A model generated the notes under the pieces. That model worked only from the letters and a program-made list of their open reading frames with translations. It made no database searches and was not told the origin of the DNA. Both the position numbers and the translations under genes were made by a program. Below are positions 9,614 through 18,551 of a DNA stretch of 64,000 bases, piece by piece. Numbering within the stretch: position 1 is the first letter of the stretch; every line of letters starts with the position of its first letter. This stretch comes from Litoreibacter roseus (lineage in GTDB: Bacteria; Pseudomonadota; Alphaproteobacteria; Rhodobacterales; Rhodobacteraceae). The stretch is from contig NZ_BLJE01000002.1 of NCBI RefSeq assembly GCF_009811795.1, forward strand, positions 248,001-312,000. The letters are read 5' to 3'.

Positions 9614-10759
9614 TCAGGACAGCGTCTTGGAAAAATTGGGGATCACCGCCAGAGGCGTGAGACCCAATCCGTGGCTGATGTCTTTTGCGCGGTGAATGCG
9701 ACGATCACTGCGGCGGAAAAATGATCCGACAAGCCACAGGCCCGAGACAGTCATCAGGGCGCCGCTGATCAATATGAGCCATTTCAGCCGTAAAGACGTC
9801 GCGGTGGTCTGAACGAATGGCCCGACGATGGAGGATGTCGCGGTTTGATTGATCCGATTGTCATACTGAGACAGGGCGTCTGTCGCGTTGCGGTAAAGAC
9901 TTGCGAGGCGACCCTCCTCTTCCCGCAGTGTTTCTAGGGCCAGCGCCTTTTCTGGCGCCAACGTCTGCTCGGCGTTTATCTTTGCGATCTGTGCTTCAAC
10001 CTCGGCCAGTGGTGCGCCAACCGCGGGTTGTGGATCTGTCGTGTGCCCTACGAATTTCGCGCCGTTCGTTTTCGTAGGCGCTTGGCGAAGGGCTGCAAGA
10101 CTTGTTTCGGTCGGTTGAGGCGGCTTCACCTTCAGCAGGCTTGCCCGTTGTGTCTGAAGTTCGGTCAGCTTCTTGGTCCGCGCCGCGACGGCTGTTGGAC
10201 TGAGATCGGAATTTGTTTGGGTGAATTCCAGAATACGCTTGCTTTGTGTATTCAGCGCATGTTCCGCCCGGGCGGCGCTCAACTCGAGACTCTGTCGTTG
10301 TCGCGTCGCAGTGGCCATTAAACGTTTCTTTTGTTCGTCGATGATCTGACCCGCGACCCCCAGTGTTAGGGCTTGTGCGATCTCGGCGTTTCCGTGACCG
10401 TGCCGCGCGCGGAGGATCGTGGCGTCGGACGTATTCGCGATGATGTCGACGACGAGGCTATCGCGAAGCGCCTCGTGAACGCTGGTCGCATCAGCGCCAA
10501 ACGTGCTTTCCAGACCTAGATCCTGAACCAGTTGGGCCAAGACGTCCGGACGTGTCGCGAGGTGCCGAAGAAGCGTGCCTTCGGCGCCGCGAGCCGTATC
10601 AGGACGCTCAGGCGTCTGGAGCATAACCTCTGTCGTGGCCGTGTATGTGAGCGGGAAATTTGACACACCCCAATGCGTCGCTGCTGCACCCGCGCCCAGG
10701 ATCAACGCATATGCGGGAAGGCGTTTGAGCGACATCCAAAGATGGAAGCGTGTGTTCAT
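9614..10759 (-). CDS. Wzz/GumC-like polysaccharide chain-length protein
   Basis: Inner-membrane polysaccharide co-polymerase of 381 residues. There is a transmembrane segment near residues 16-34 (LPAYALILGAGAAATHWGV), a periplasmic Wzz domain, a long coiled-coil-like middle (about residues 135-285, rich in Q, A, E, K) and a second membrane segment near residues 328-348 (WLILISGALMTVSGLWLVGSF), followed by a basic cytoplasmic tail. It is encoded directly upstream of the kinase-like ATPase on the same strand and divergent from the sugar transferase. The three genes form a small exopolysaccharide/biofilm group. Confidence 0.8.
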   Translation of the reverse strand: MNTRFHLWMSLKRLPAYALILGAGAAATHWGVSNFPLTYTATTEVMLQTPERPDTARGAEGTLLRHLATRPDVLAQLVQDLGLESTFGADATSVHEALRDSLVVDIIANTSDATILRARHGHGNAEIAQALTLGVAGQIIDEQKKRLMATATRQRQSLELSAARAEHALNTQSKRILEFTQTNSDLSPTAVAARTKKLTELQTQRASLLKVKPPQPTETSLAALRQAPTKTNGAKFVGHTTDPQPAVGAPLAEVEAQIAKINAEQTLAPEKALALETLREEEGRLASLYRNATDALSQYDNRINQTATSSIVGPFVQTTATSLRLKWLILISGALMTVSGLWLVGSFFRRSDRRIHRAKDISHGLGLTPLAVIPNFSKTLS

Positions 10760-10984
10760 GGAGATGTTCCTTTTTTGCGTAACACCAAGCGTTTAACCGG
10801 CGAATTCATGCCATTTTTCGTGCAAATTCAGGAACGAAGGATGTGTTTAAAGGTTTAAGACATAATTAATCGTATTCTTCGATTTGTTCGACTAAGCCGA
10901 AGAAGCGAGTTGATGGTCCTTGTGTAAGAAAAGAATCAGGCAGGCTCTCTCCTGCTGCTGCAAAAGAAACCTGCGAGGATCCGG
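10760..10984. promoter_or_regulatory. Divergent promoter region, exopolysaccharide genes
   Basis: A 225-bp AT-rich gap separates the minus-strand Wzz-like gene from the plus-strand sugar transferase. It must hold both promoters. A GAGGA ribosome site sits 6 bp before the sugar transferase ATG, and a small hairpin (GCAGG-6 nt-CCTGC) lies about 30 bp upstream of it. I see no recognisable operator. Confidence 0.5.
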
Positions 10985-11671
10985 ATGACAGCACCCATTA
11001 AGATTACCGAGGTCGACGGCTTTGGGCCTGTCGAACCGGTCCCTGCTGCACGCCCCTTTCGAAAACGAATTTACGACGGCTTTGGAAAGCGCGCGTTGGA
11101 TCTGACGCTGATCGCGTTGTCTCTGCCGCTTATTGTTCCATTGATCACTCTGATGGCGTTGGCCGTTATTTTGCAGGGGCAAAAGCCTTTCTTCCGCCAG
11201 CGCCGTATCGGTCGGCATGGCGACGTCTTCACGATGTTCAAGCTGCAGACGATGTGCAGAAACGCCGATGCAAAGTTGGGCGATATACTGAAAGATGATC
11301 CAGACGCCGCCGCCGCATGGGCCAAAAAGCAAAAGCTAGATCACGATCCTCGTGTGACGCCTGTCGGACGTGTTTTGCGCAAAAGCTCTATGGATGAACT
11401 GCCGCAGATTTGGAATGTTCTGATTGGCGATATGTCGTTGGTCGGGCCTCGGCCGATGATGGAGAATCAGGCGGCCCTTTACGAAGGTACGGCGTATTTT
11501 AACCTTCGTCCGGGTCTGACCGGTCCTTGGCAAGTCTCCGCGCGCAATAAGTCTAGTTTTGGGCAACGCGCCCATTTCGATGATCTCTACGGTAGGAAGA
11601 AAAGCTTGACCTACGACGTCGCCATGATCCTTCGCACCTTGCGTGTGGTTGCTCGCGGAACGGGCAGCTAG
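10985..11671 (+). CDS. ExoY-like bacterial sugar transferase
   Basis: Undecaprenyl-phosphate glycosyl-1-phosphate transferase (bacterial sugar transferase, Pfam Bac_transf type) that starts exopolysaccharide repeat units at the inner membrane. The protein has 228 residues. The family's N-terminal KRALDLTL plus membrane segment (about residues 36-60), the basic [18 protein letters not shown] block (about 75-92), the [20 protein letters not shown] motif and the VGPRPMM motif are all present. The stop overlaps the convergent rlmH stop by four bases. Which sugar is transferred cannot be told. Confidence 0.9.
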   Translation: MTAPIKITEVDGFGPVEPVPAARPFRKRIYDGFGKRALDLTLIALSLPLIVPLITLMALAVILQGQKPFFRQRRIGRHGDVFTMFKLQTMCRNADAKLGDILKDDPDAAAAWAKKQKLDHDPRVTPVGRVLRKSSMDELPQIWNVLIGDMSLVGPRPMMENQAALYEGTAYFNLRPGLTGPWQVSARNKSSFGQRAHFDDLYGRKKSLTYDVAMILRTLRVVARGTGS

Positions 11672-12138
11672 ATCCTGTGATAGGGTAAGTTGGCCGCGAT
11701 GGAGGCAGCGCGATAAAGCTGTTCGGATAGCATCACGCGGGCCAGCATATGCGGCCAGACCATTTTCCCAAAAGACATCGAGAAATCTGCCTGCGCCCTG
11801 ACCTTGGTTGAAAGACCATCCGCGCCGCCTATCAGAAACGTGGCATCGCTTCGCCCCGCATCGCGCCAATTTGCGAGCTTTGACGCAAACTCAGGCGATG
11901 TCAGCGCATCTCCCCGCTCATCCAATGTACAGACCAAGCTGCCTTTCGGGATCGCATTTGCAAGCAGTGCGCCTTCGCGTTCAGAGCCGCCGCTCTTTTT
12001 GTCTTCGATCTCAACAATACGGGCGGGCCCAAGACCCAGCCCGCGACCGGTGCGGTCAAATCGTTTCAGATAGTCTTCTATGAGGTCCAGTTCCGGCCCG
12101 GATCTCAGGCGACCGACCGCACAAATGTGGATCCGCAT
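11668..12138 (-). CDS. rlmH: 23S rRNA pseudouridine-1915 N3-methyltransferase
   Basis: SPOUT-fold SAM-dependent enzyme that methylates pseudouridine 1915 of 23S rRNA in the 70S ribosome. At 156 residues the length is normal. The C-terminal knot motif FLIGGADGLS and the tail GKMVWPHMLARVMLSEQLYR-A are diagnostic. It follows rsfS with no gap; this rsfS-rlmH pair is near universal. Confidence 0.97.
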   Translation of the reverse strand: MRIHICAVGRLRSGPELDLIEDYLKRFDRTGRGLGLGPARIVEIEDKKSGGSEREGALLANAIPKGSLVCTLDERGDALTSPEFASKLANWRDAGRSDATFLIGGADGLSTKVRAQADFSMSFGKMVWPHMLARVMLSEQLYRAASIAANLPYHRI

Positions 12139-12495
12139 TCAAAGATCAGCGTCTTTGGATCCTGCAGGCAGCCACATTTTCTCAAGTTGATAAAATTCAC
12201 GAACTTCGGGGCGGAAGATATGCACGACGACATCGCCCGTATCGAGCAGAACCCAGTCACCCTGGCTCTTTCCTTCGATCTTCGAGATACGCCCGAACGT
12301 CTGTTTGATGTGATCCGTCAGCTTCTCTGCCAAAGAGGACACCTGCCGTGTCGACCGGCCTGAACAGATTACCATGTAGTCGGCAATCTCAGAGCGACCG
12401 CGCAAATCGATTTGCACGATGTCTTCCGCTTTATCAGATGTGAGGGATTTAACGATGGCGTCCAGCACCTCTTCGCTGGTTCCGACATCACGCAT
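12139..12495 (-). CDS. rsfS: Ribosome silencing factor RsfS
   Basis: Binds uL14 and blocks joining of ribosomal subunits when nutrients are short. The 118-residue form contains the family core (DDKAEDIVQIDLRG-type segment SDKAEDIVQIDLRGRSEIAD and DYMVICSGRSTRQV). The ATG used here has no Shine-Dalgarno sequence. A strong AAGGAG lies about 70 bp upstream, placed 9 bp before an in-frame CTG at 12555 that would add 20 residues. The true start may therefore be that CTG. The gene is followed directly by rlmH. Confidence 0.93.
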   Translation of the reverse strand: MRDVGTSEEVLDAIVKSLTSDKAEDIVQIDLRGRSEIADYMVICSGRSTRQVSSLAEKLTDHIKQTFGRISKIEGKSQGDWVLLDTGDVVVHIFRPEVREFYQLEKMWLPAGSKDADL

Positions 12496-12646
12496 AGCGG
12501 CCGTGTTGGCCTTTGAAGCAACTGGCGTTCCAGTTGCATTTGCAAGTTGAGACAGCGCTCAAATCTCCTTCGTGGCGCGCCGCAAACCCTCGGCGCCAGG
12601 TAAGTCGAAGATAACACCGGTTTTGAGAAATCTCAACGTCGCGAAA

Positions 12647-13510
12647 TCAGGCTGCGTCGATATGGGACCTTATGAGCGCGGTGCAGCGATCCGGGTCCTC
12701 TTCGTGCATAAGGTGTCCCAGGTCATCAAGCATGACGAATTTTCCGTTTTTCACGCGTCTTGCGGCTTCATCGGACACATCAGTTGGAACGGCGCCGTCC
12801 TTCTTGCCAGCCAGAAACAGTGTCTCTTGTTCCAGATGAGGCAACTGTCTGCGCAGCTTGGTAAGTGACCAGTTCGCCATCATTGAAAGCGTTCCGTCCA
12901 CATGGTCTCGATCCGAGATCAGACGTTGGTAGAAATCGAGGCCGTCAGGCCCAATATCGCTGCCCGTTCCCGTAATTAGCTTATGGACCGTCGCTGGGCG
13001 TGATGCGGTTTTGCTGAAGACGGAGGCGGTCAAAGGATTGAGCGCGAGCAATTTAGCCATTGTGGGAAACAGGACTCCAGCCACCCCCTCAAAGTTCTCG
13101 AGCGCGCCATTGATCGCAACCAGCCTGGTGGACTTTAGCGACGGCCAATCCAGTGCCATGCGGAAAGCAATCGCTGCGCCGGCTGAATGGCCGATAATTG
13201 CTTTTGGAATGACTTTCATATGCCGCAACAGACTGATGATATCTGCGCTCATGAAATCAAGCGACAGTCGCGACTTTCTGTCGGCCTTAGTAAATCCCTG
13301 CCCTGGTAAATCAACGGCGATAACGCGGTGGTCTTTGGATAGATCGGTGAATACCGCGCGCCAGGAATGGCACGATCCGCCCGCGCCATGGATAAGAAGA
13401 ACCAGCGGTCCTGTGCCCGCATCCTGTACGAACCAGCGATAGGGACGCACGTCGACAAAGCTGCTGAACTCGGCATTCGGCCAGTCTTCAGAGTTTTCGT
13501 CCCAGTTCAT
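12647..13510 (-). CDS. bchO: Alpha/beta hydrolase, Mg-chelatase accessory BchO
   Basis: A 287-residue alpha/beta hydrolase with the nucleophile elbow GHSAGAAIAF (about residues 108-117) and the HGAGGSCHSW oxyanion segment (about 40-49). Its place at the end of crtA-bchI-bchD-bchO, with an ATGA overlap to bchD, is that of BchO in purple bacteria, a gene linked to Mg-protoporphyrin formation with no proven substrate. It is the left border of the photosynthesis cluster; the next gene downstream, rsfS, is housekeeping. Confidence 0.9.
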   Translation of the reverse strand: MNWDENSEDWPNAEFSSFVDVRPYRWFVQDAGTGPLVLLIHGAGGSCHSWRAVFTDLSKDHRVIAVDLPGQGFTKADRKSRLSLDFMSADIISLLRHMKVIPKAIIGHSAGAAIAFRMALDWPSLKSTRLVAINGALENFEGVAGVLFPTMAKLLALNPLTASVFSKTASRPATVHKLITGTGSDIGPDGLDFYQRLISDRDHVDGTLSMMANWSLTKLRRQLPHLEQETLFLAGKKDGAVPTDVSDEAARRVKNGKFVMLDDLGHLMHEEDPDRCTALIRSHIDAA

Positions 13511-15183
13511 TCCAGAACAGCTTCGATCGCCTGACTGACACCATGCGCGTTTGCTCGCGGAAGGGGCAGATATGGCGCGCCAAGGTCATGGGCAAGATCC
13601 TTCAAAGCCGCTTGCGGTCGCGTGCCGGTGTCGATCACCAGGGCGGGTGTCTGCTTTTCGCGAATTAATCGCGCGATTTTGGACGCATCCCTCTGTGCCT
13701 CGCCCCGGTTGGCCGAGCCATCCAGCGCGATATTTGCCCGGCCATCAGTCAACAAGGCAATTGTTGGCGTCATACCTTTGCTCTTCGTTGACAAGGCTAA
13801 AAGAAACGCGGCTTCCAACCCTGTTGCAAGTGGGGTGCCGCCCCCACCGGGCAGTGCAGACAAGCGGCGCTTGGTTTGAACCAAAGAACGCGTCGGTGGC
13901 AAAAGTAATTCCGCGTCCGTGCCTCTGAATGCAATCAGGGCGACTTGATCCCGTCGCGCGTAGGCTTCCGCCAAAAGCAACTCGACTGCGCCCTTTGCCT
14001 CAGCCATTCGGGCCAATGCTGCGGACCCGGATGCATCTACGGCGAATATAAGAAGCCGGTCACTCTTTTCTTCGAACCGCTTCAGGCAGAGGTCCTCAGC
14101 ACGGATGTGTATCGTCCGGTCCGGTGCGTAGGGCGCTCCCGCCCTGATCTTCTGCCATGGGGCTGCCCTACGCAAAGTGGCGATCAGGTCCAGCCGGGCC
14201 GCGCCGCCCAGTCGCCCGCGGATTGATGGCTTTGGTTTGCCGCGCCGATTGCTTCGTTTTTTCGCTCCAGCTCCTGAAGACCCGGTGGTGGTCGCTTTCG
14301 CAGCGCCGGTTTTCAAATCCTGCAGAACGTTTTTCGGCAATGCAGCCGCGACGGCTTGCAAGACGATATCTTCGGGGATTCCGGTTTGGGTCGTTTGGTT
14401 TTCAGGTTGACCTTCAGGGGATGCGCTTTCTTGGGGTGCAGGTGCATCCGACAGGTCTGGCACGCGGATGGCACGCGGCGCGATCACAAGTGCCATGGCT
14501 TGTGCCAAATGGGCTTCTGTCACACTCGCATTCCGCTGGAGCGCCGCCAAAGCGCGCGCGGCCCGGATCGCGAACAGAACTGCCCGCGTGCTGACCACCC
14601 CAAACAAAAACGCAGTCTCCACCGCTTGCGCGACGAGGTCGGCGGAGATTTCGAGTTTTGCGTAGGCAATCCTGGCGATTTCGATGCTGTCATGATCCAG
14701 AATAATCTCGCTGGTGTTTCGATGGCTAAGGCCATTCAGATCCAGATGAAACGCCAACCGGTCCTGCAAGGCGGGTGGAAGCATTTCGTCATCATCGCTC
14801 TCATCAAGCGCCAAAAGACTATGACCTTGACCGCCATCAAGCGACTGCCCAAGCCGGGCAGCAAGGGGGGCGGGACACCGTTCGGCCATGCTCAGCATCA
14901 AAACAGAAGGCTCGCGGCCAAGAAGTCCCGATGTCAGGACAGTTCGACCGAGATCGAGCGTTTGGGTCAGATCAAGACCACCAAACAACTGATCGTCGCT
15001 GACATTCGGATGCAAACGGGCAAGAGGTCGGGGTGCCATAGCCGGACCGACCGCAGCAATAAGCCGATCCCGTGGTGCGTCTGCTTTCGCGCGCAGCCAG
15101 ATGCCACCCAAGCCTGCGGGATCAATCGCAAGAAGCGTCAGTGCCGCTGTGGCCGTTTCCCATTCAGCGGCCCGCTCGGTCAT
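13507..15183 (-). CDS. bchD: Magnesium chelatase subunit D
   Basis: BchD, the AAA+/vWA subunit that with BchI forms the motor of Mg-chelatase for protoporphyrin IX. The protein has 558 residues. The N-terminal AAA+ half is degenerate in its nucleotide motifs, as usual for BchD. A low-complexity proline/glycine/lysine linker follows (about residues 240-320), then a C-terminal vWA domain with a MIDAS motif (VDASGSAALARM). ATGA overlaps on both sides (bchI stop, bchO start) show tight translational coupling. Confidence 0.97.
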   Translation of the reverse strand: MTERAAEWETATAALTLLAIDPAGLGGIWLRAKADAPRDRLIAAVGPAMAPRPLARLHPNVSDDQLFGGLDLTQTLDLGRTVLTSGLLGREPSVLMLSMAERCPAPLAARLGQSLDGGQGHSLLALDESDDDEMLPPALQDRLAFHLDLNGLSHRNTSEIILDHDSIEIARIAYAKLEISADLVAQAVETAFLFGVVSTRAVLFAIRAARALAALQRNASVTEAHLAQAMALVIAPRAIRVPDLSDAPAPQESASPEGQPENQTTQTGIPEDIVLQAVAAALPKNVLQDLKTGAAKATTTGSSGAGAKKRSNRRGKPKPSIRGRLGGAARLDLIATLRRAAPWQKIRAGAPYAPDRTIHIRAEDLCLKRFEEKSDRLLIFAVDASGSAALARMAEAKGAVELLLAEAYARRDQVALIAFRGTDAELLLPPTRSLVQTKRRLSALPGGGGTPLATGLEAAFLLALSTKSKGMTPTIALLTDGRANIALDGSANRGEAQRDASKIARLIREKQTPALVIDTGTRPQAALKDLAHDLGAPYLPLPRANAHGVSQAIEAVLE

Positions 15184-16187
15184 ACCAAGACTTCATTGAT
15201 CACCCGATGCACCCGGGCAGTCGAGCCTGCTTCGTCAAGTGGATCGCGGCGAAGCCTGTGTCGCAACGACGACGGTGCAATATCGCGGATGTGCGATCTG
15301 GTGATTTCTGCATCCCCTTGAAACGCCGCCAAGGCGCGTGCGGCTTTCAAAAGGGTAAGCTCACCGCGTAGCCCATCTGACCCCAAGGCGACGCACAGCT
15401 TGGCGCACTCTTCCAGCGCGCTGTCCGGGGTCGCGACACCACCGAGCAAATCTCGCGCGGCCAAGATACGGTTGCGTAGCTTGGTGTCCTCGGCGCGCCA
15501 CCGCTTCATGAACGGTTTCGGGTTGGTTTCATATGCGTCGCGTCGCTTGATCACCTCGACCCGGTGCGCAATATCCGTCGGCGATGCCACCTCCACAGAC
15601 AGACCAAACCGATCAAGAAGTTGGGGGCGCAATTCGCCCTCCTCCGGGTTGCCGGAACCGACAAGAACAAACCGGGCTGCATGGCGGATAGACAGTCCGT
15701 CGCGCTCAACAACGTTTTCTCCCGAGACAGCGACATCAAGGAGAAGATCCACGATGTGATCCTCAAGCAAATTGACTTCGTCTATATAGAGATATCCCCG
15801 ATGCGCGCGCGCCAGCAGACCAGGTTCAAAGTCCTTTTTGCCCTGTGTCAGAGCCTTTTCGATATCGAGCGCGCCCACGACGCGGTCCTCGGTCACACCC
15901 AACGGCAAATCGATCACGGGCGTGGGAACCTGGATCGTGCGGTTGCCTTTCACCGTCTCGGGCACAGGGCAGTCCGCCACTGTTTCACTGTTGTAGGGAC
16001 ATCCGCTTACGACGTTAATCTTCGGCAGAAGTGCGGCCAAGGCCCGGACAGCGGTCGACTTTCCGGTGCCACGATCCCCGAATACCAGAACACCACCGAT
16101 GGACGGGTCGATGGCCGTGAGGACCATCGCTTGCTTCATCTCGGTCTGCCCGACGATTGCCGAAAACGGATAGGGTTGTGCGCTCAT
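15180..16187 (-). CDS. bchI: Magnesium chelatase ATPase subunit I
   Basis: BchI is the AAA+ ATPase of Mg-chelatase. The protein is 335 residues from the ATG chosen, which is preceded by AGGAGG and overlaps the crtA stop; a longer in-frame extension lacks support. Walker A ([14 protein letters not shown], about residues 40-53) and Walker B ([20 protein letters not shown]) are intact, with the family's insertion between them. The C-terminal helical lid ends in [10 protein letters not shown]. It is the second gene of the crtA-bchI-bchD-bchO operon. Confidence 0.97.
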   Translation of the reverse strand: MSAQPYPFSAIVGQTEMKQAMVLTAIDPSIGGVLVFGDRGTGKSTAVRALAALLPKINVVSGCPYNSETVADCPVPETVKGNRTIQVPTPVIDLPLGVTEDRVVGALDIEKALTQGKKDFEPGLLARAHRGYLYIDEVNLLEDHIVDLLLDVAVSGENVVERDGLSIRHAARFVLVGSGNPEEGELRPQLLDRFGLSVEVASPTDIAHRVEVIKRRDAYETNPKPFMKRWRAEDTKLRNRILAARDLLGGVATPDSALEECAKLCVALGSDGLRGELTLLKAARALAAFQGDAEITRSHIRDIAPSSLRHRLRRDPLDEAGSTARVHRVINEVLV

Positions 16188-16921
16188 GGGCCGCCCTCCT
16201 CTGGTTTGAATGCGGCCAAGGGGTTTTTGCCCTGCCAACTGCCGACAGCCTCGCGCACCGCAAACCGGGCGTAGAGCTCTTCCGAGAACCAGTCACCGGC
16301 GCGGACCGCTTTGATCGCGCGCGCATGCGGCCCATCTTTGCGGGCGAAATGGCTCATGCTGGTCAGATCAGGCCAGATTGAGAACGTCACTTGGTGGAAC
16401 CATGGCACTTCCCCAACCCCGATCTTGAATAAAACCGAGGAGTCGCTGCCAATCACGGTACTGATTGCGGGCACCCGTTTCCAGAATTGTAGCGCCACGG
16501 ATGGTTTGATCGTAGCCCGCGTCAACGCAGCGATCGGTCCGTCATCCGTGGCGGTACCAGGCTCAAAGGGGTTAGCATCTGACCATCGCCCCCGCACCGA
16601 CGACGTCTGCAAAAACACGGTCCAATGTTCTGCGCATTTGTTGCGATATCGATTGAATAGACCCTCGTCCTCCAACCGGGATTTGGCGATGTCGAAGGAC
16701 GGCCAAACCGCGAGGATGGCATACACCTCGGTGTTGGGGACGGGTGTAAATCCTTCCCCCGTTCCGCTGCCGAAAAGCTTCCAGAACTGGAGGTCTCGGA
16801 TTCGTTTCATAGGGCGTCTGGCAAGACCCATTTGAGCGAACGCCCAAAGCCGTCCGTACGCGGATGGAAACCGAAAGAAGCTGAGGCTTACGGTTTGTAT
16901 GGCGACTCTCCCGATCGACAT
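16184..16921 (-). CDS. crtA: Spheroidene monooxygenase
   Basis: CrtA adds the 2-keto group to spheroidene, giving spheroidenone, the red carotenoid of oxic cells. The 245-residue protein has the family's QTVSLSFFRF opening, FWKLFGSGTGEGFTP, and KIGVGEVPWFHQVTFSIWPD. The ATG is the only start ahead of the conserved N-terminus. It has no Shine-Dalgarno sequence and is one base from a PpsR-type operator, suggesting a leaderless or near-leaderless message. It is the first gene of the crtA-bchIDO operon and divergent from crtI. Confidence 0.95.
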   Translation of the reverse strand: MSIGRVAIQTVSLSFFRFPSAYGRLWAFAQMGLARRPMKRIRDLQFWKLFGSGTGEGFTPVPNTEVYAILAVWPSFDIAKSRLEDEGLFNRYRNKCAEHWTVFLQTSSVRGRWSDANPFEPGTATDDGPIAALTRATIKPSVALQFWKRVPAISTVIGSDSSVLFKIGVGEVPWFHQVTFSIWPDLTSMSHFARKDGPHARAIKAVRAGDWFSEELYARFAVREAVGSWQGKNPLAAFKPEEGGP

Positions 16922-16922
16922 G

Positions 16923-16940
16923 TGTCAACTAAGTCTGACA
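16923..16940. promoter_or_regulatory. PpsR/CrtJ operator, crtA side
   Basis: TGTCAACTAAGTCTGACA matches TGT-N12-ACA and the tighter TGTC-N10-GACA form. It is one base upstream of the crtA ATG. PpsR (encoded in this window) is the expected repressor under oxygen and high light. Confidence 0.85.
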
Positions 16941-16968
16941 TAACTGGGTTCGGTTTGAAAGGAATTGT

Positions 16969-16986
16969 TGTAAACAAAAATAGACA
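16969..16986. promoter_or_regulatory. PpsR/CrtJ operator, crtI side
   Basis: TGTAAACAAAAATAGACA matches TGT-N12-ACA. It sits 17 bp before the crtI ATG and 28 bp from the crtA-side operator, so one PpsR assembly could silence both divergent units. Confidence 0.8.
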
Positions 16987-17003
16987 CATGTACGCTTCTC
17001 AGA

Positions 17004-18551
17004 ATGACAAGAGTCGATCCTAACCTATTCTATCCGACACCTCCTAAGCATCGCCCGACCGCAGTCGTAATAGGCGCTGGATTGGGTGGGCTCGCTGCCG
17101 GGATGCGCCTTGGTGCGCGGGGCTACCGGGTCGAGATTGTTGATCGTTTGGATATGCCCGGGGGGCGCGGATCGTGCCTTCATCAGAACGGTCACCGGTT
17201 CGACTTGGGGCCGACGATTGTGACCGTACCCCAGACCTTGCGAGAGCTTTGGGCTGCTTGCGGCGAAGACTTTGATGCCGCAGTAGATCTGCGGCCGATG
17301 GATCCGTTTTACGAAATCCGCTTTCCAGATGGGTCGAACTTCAAGGCAACCGGTACCACGGATGGCATGCGTGCCGAGGTCGCGCGGCTGTCCCCGTCTG
17401 ACCTGAAAGGGTTCGACAAATTCCTCGTCGACAGCGAAGCCCGATATCAGTTTGGCTTTGAAGATTTGGGCCGCAGGCCGATGAACAAGCTCGCGGATCT
17501 GATAAAGGTCCTGCCAAAATTTGCATATCTGCGCGCAGATCGGTCTGTGTACGCCCATGCCGCACGCAGGGTCAAAGACGAACGTCTGCGCATGGCACTG
17601 TCATTTCATCCGCTCTTTATCGGCGGCGACCCATTTCATGTCACCTCCATGTATATTCTGGTGAGCCATCTCGAGAAGGAGTTCGGTGTTCACTATGCGA
17701 TGGGCGGTGTCGCCGCGATCGCGCAGGCTATGGCCGATGTCATCGAGCGTCAGGCCGGAACGTTGAACTTCAATCAGGATGTCAGCGAGGTTCTGACGAA
17801 AAACGGACGTGCGGCTGGCGTCAAGCTGGCGTCGGGTCGGATCATTCCGGCGGATATTGTCGTGTCAAACGCGGACGCCGGACACACCTACAAGCATTTG
17901 GTCAAGTCGCCGCGTAAGCGCTGGACTGACAATCGTTTGAAAAAGTCACGCTGGTCGATGGGTCTTTTCGTCTGGTATTTCGGAACCAAGGGCACGCGGA
18001 AGATGTGGGAAGATGTCGGTCACCACACAATTCTAAATGGGCCGCGCTACAAGGGGCTGGTTCGTGACATCTTCATCAAGGGCAAGCTGTCCGATGACAT
18101 GAGCCTTTACATCCACCGTCCAACAGTCACGGATCCGTCCGCCGCGCCCGAAGGGGATGACACGTTCTACGTTCTCTCCCCCGTTCCGCATCTCGGGTTT
18201 GACACGGTCATTGATTGGGAAGAAGAGCGCGAGCGTTACAAGGCAAAGGTTACCAAGGTTCTCGAAGACAAAGTGTTGCCGGGCTTTTCCGAGCGTATCT
18301 CTGCCAGCGAGATCTTTACTCCGAATGAGTTTCGGGATCGCTACCTGTCGCCCAATGGGTCGGGCTTCTCGATCGAGCCGCGGATTCTACAAAGCGCATG
18401 GTTCCGTCCGCATAATGTGTCAGAGGAATTGCCCGGCCTCTACCTCGTCGGCGCAGGAACCCATCCGGGCGCCGGTCTGCCGGGCGTCATTTCCTCTGCG
18501 GAGGTTCTTTCGAAGCTTGTGCCCGATCCCGTAAAGGTTCCTGCAGAATGA
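17004..18551 (+). CDS. crtI: Phytoene desaturase
   Basis: FAD-dependent desaturase converting phytoene to neurosporene/lycopene at the membrane. The protein has 515 residues. The N-terminal dinucleotide-binding motif VVIGAGLGGLAAGMRL is at about residues 21-36, and the C-terminal carotenoid-desaturase signature LYLVGAGTHPGAGLPGV-I is at about 479-496. No clear Shine-Dalgarno sequence precedes the ATG. The stop overlaps the crtB start by four bases. Transcription is probably PpsR-controlled from the shared crtA/crtI region. Confidence 0.97.
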   Translation: MTRVDPNLFYPTPPKHRPTAVVIGAGLGGLAAGMRLGARGYRVEIVDRLDMPGGRGSCLHQNGHRFDLGPTIVTVPQTLRELWAACGEDFDAAVDLRPMDPFYEIRFPDGSNFKATGTTDGMRAEVARLSPSDLKGFDKFLVDSEARYQFGFEDLGRRPMNKLADLIKVLPKFAYLRADRSVYAHAARRVKDERLRMALSFHPLFIGGDPFHVTSMYILVSHLEKEFGVHYAMGGVAAIAQAMADVIERQAGTLNFNQDVSEVLTKNGRAAGVKLASGRIIPADIVVSNADAGHTYKHLVKSPRKRWTDNRLKKSRWSMGLFVWYFGTKGTRKMWEDVGHHTILNGPRYKGLVRDIFIKGKLSDDMSLYIHRPTVTDPSAAPEGDDTFYVLSPVPHLGFDTVIDWEEERERYKAKVTKVLEDKVLPGFSERISASEIFTPNEFRDRYLSPNGSGFSIEPRILQSAWFRPHNVSEELPGLYLVGAGTHPGAGLPGVISSAEVLSKLVPDPVKVPAE

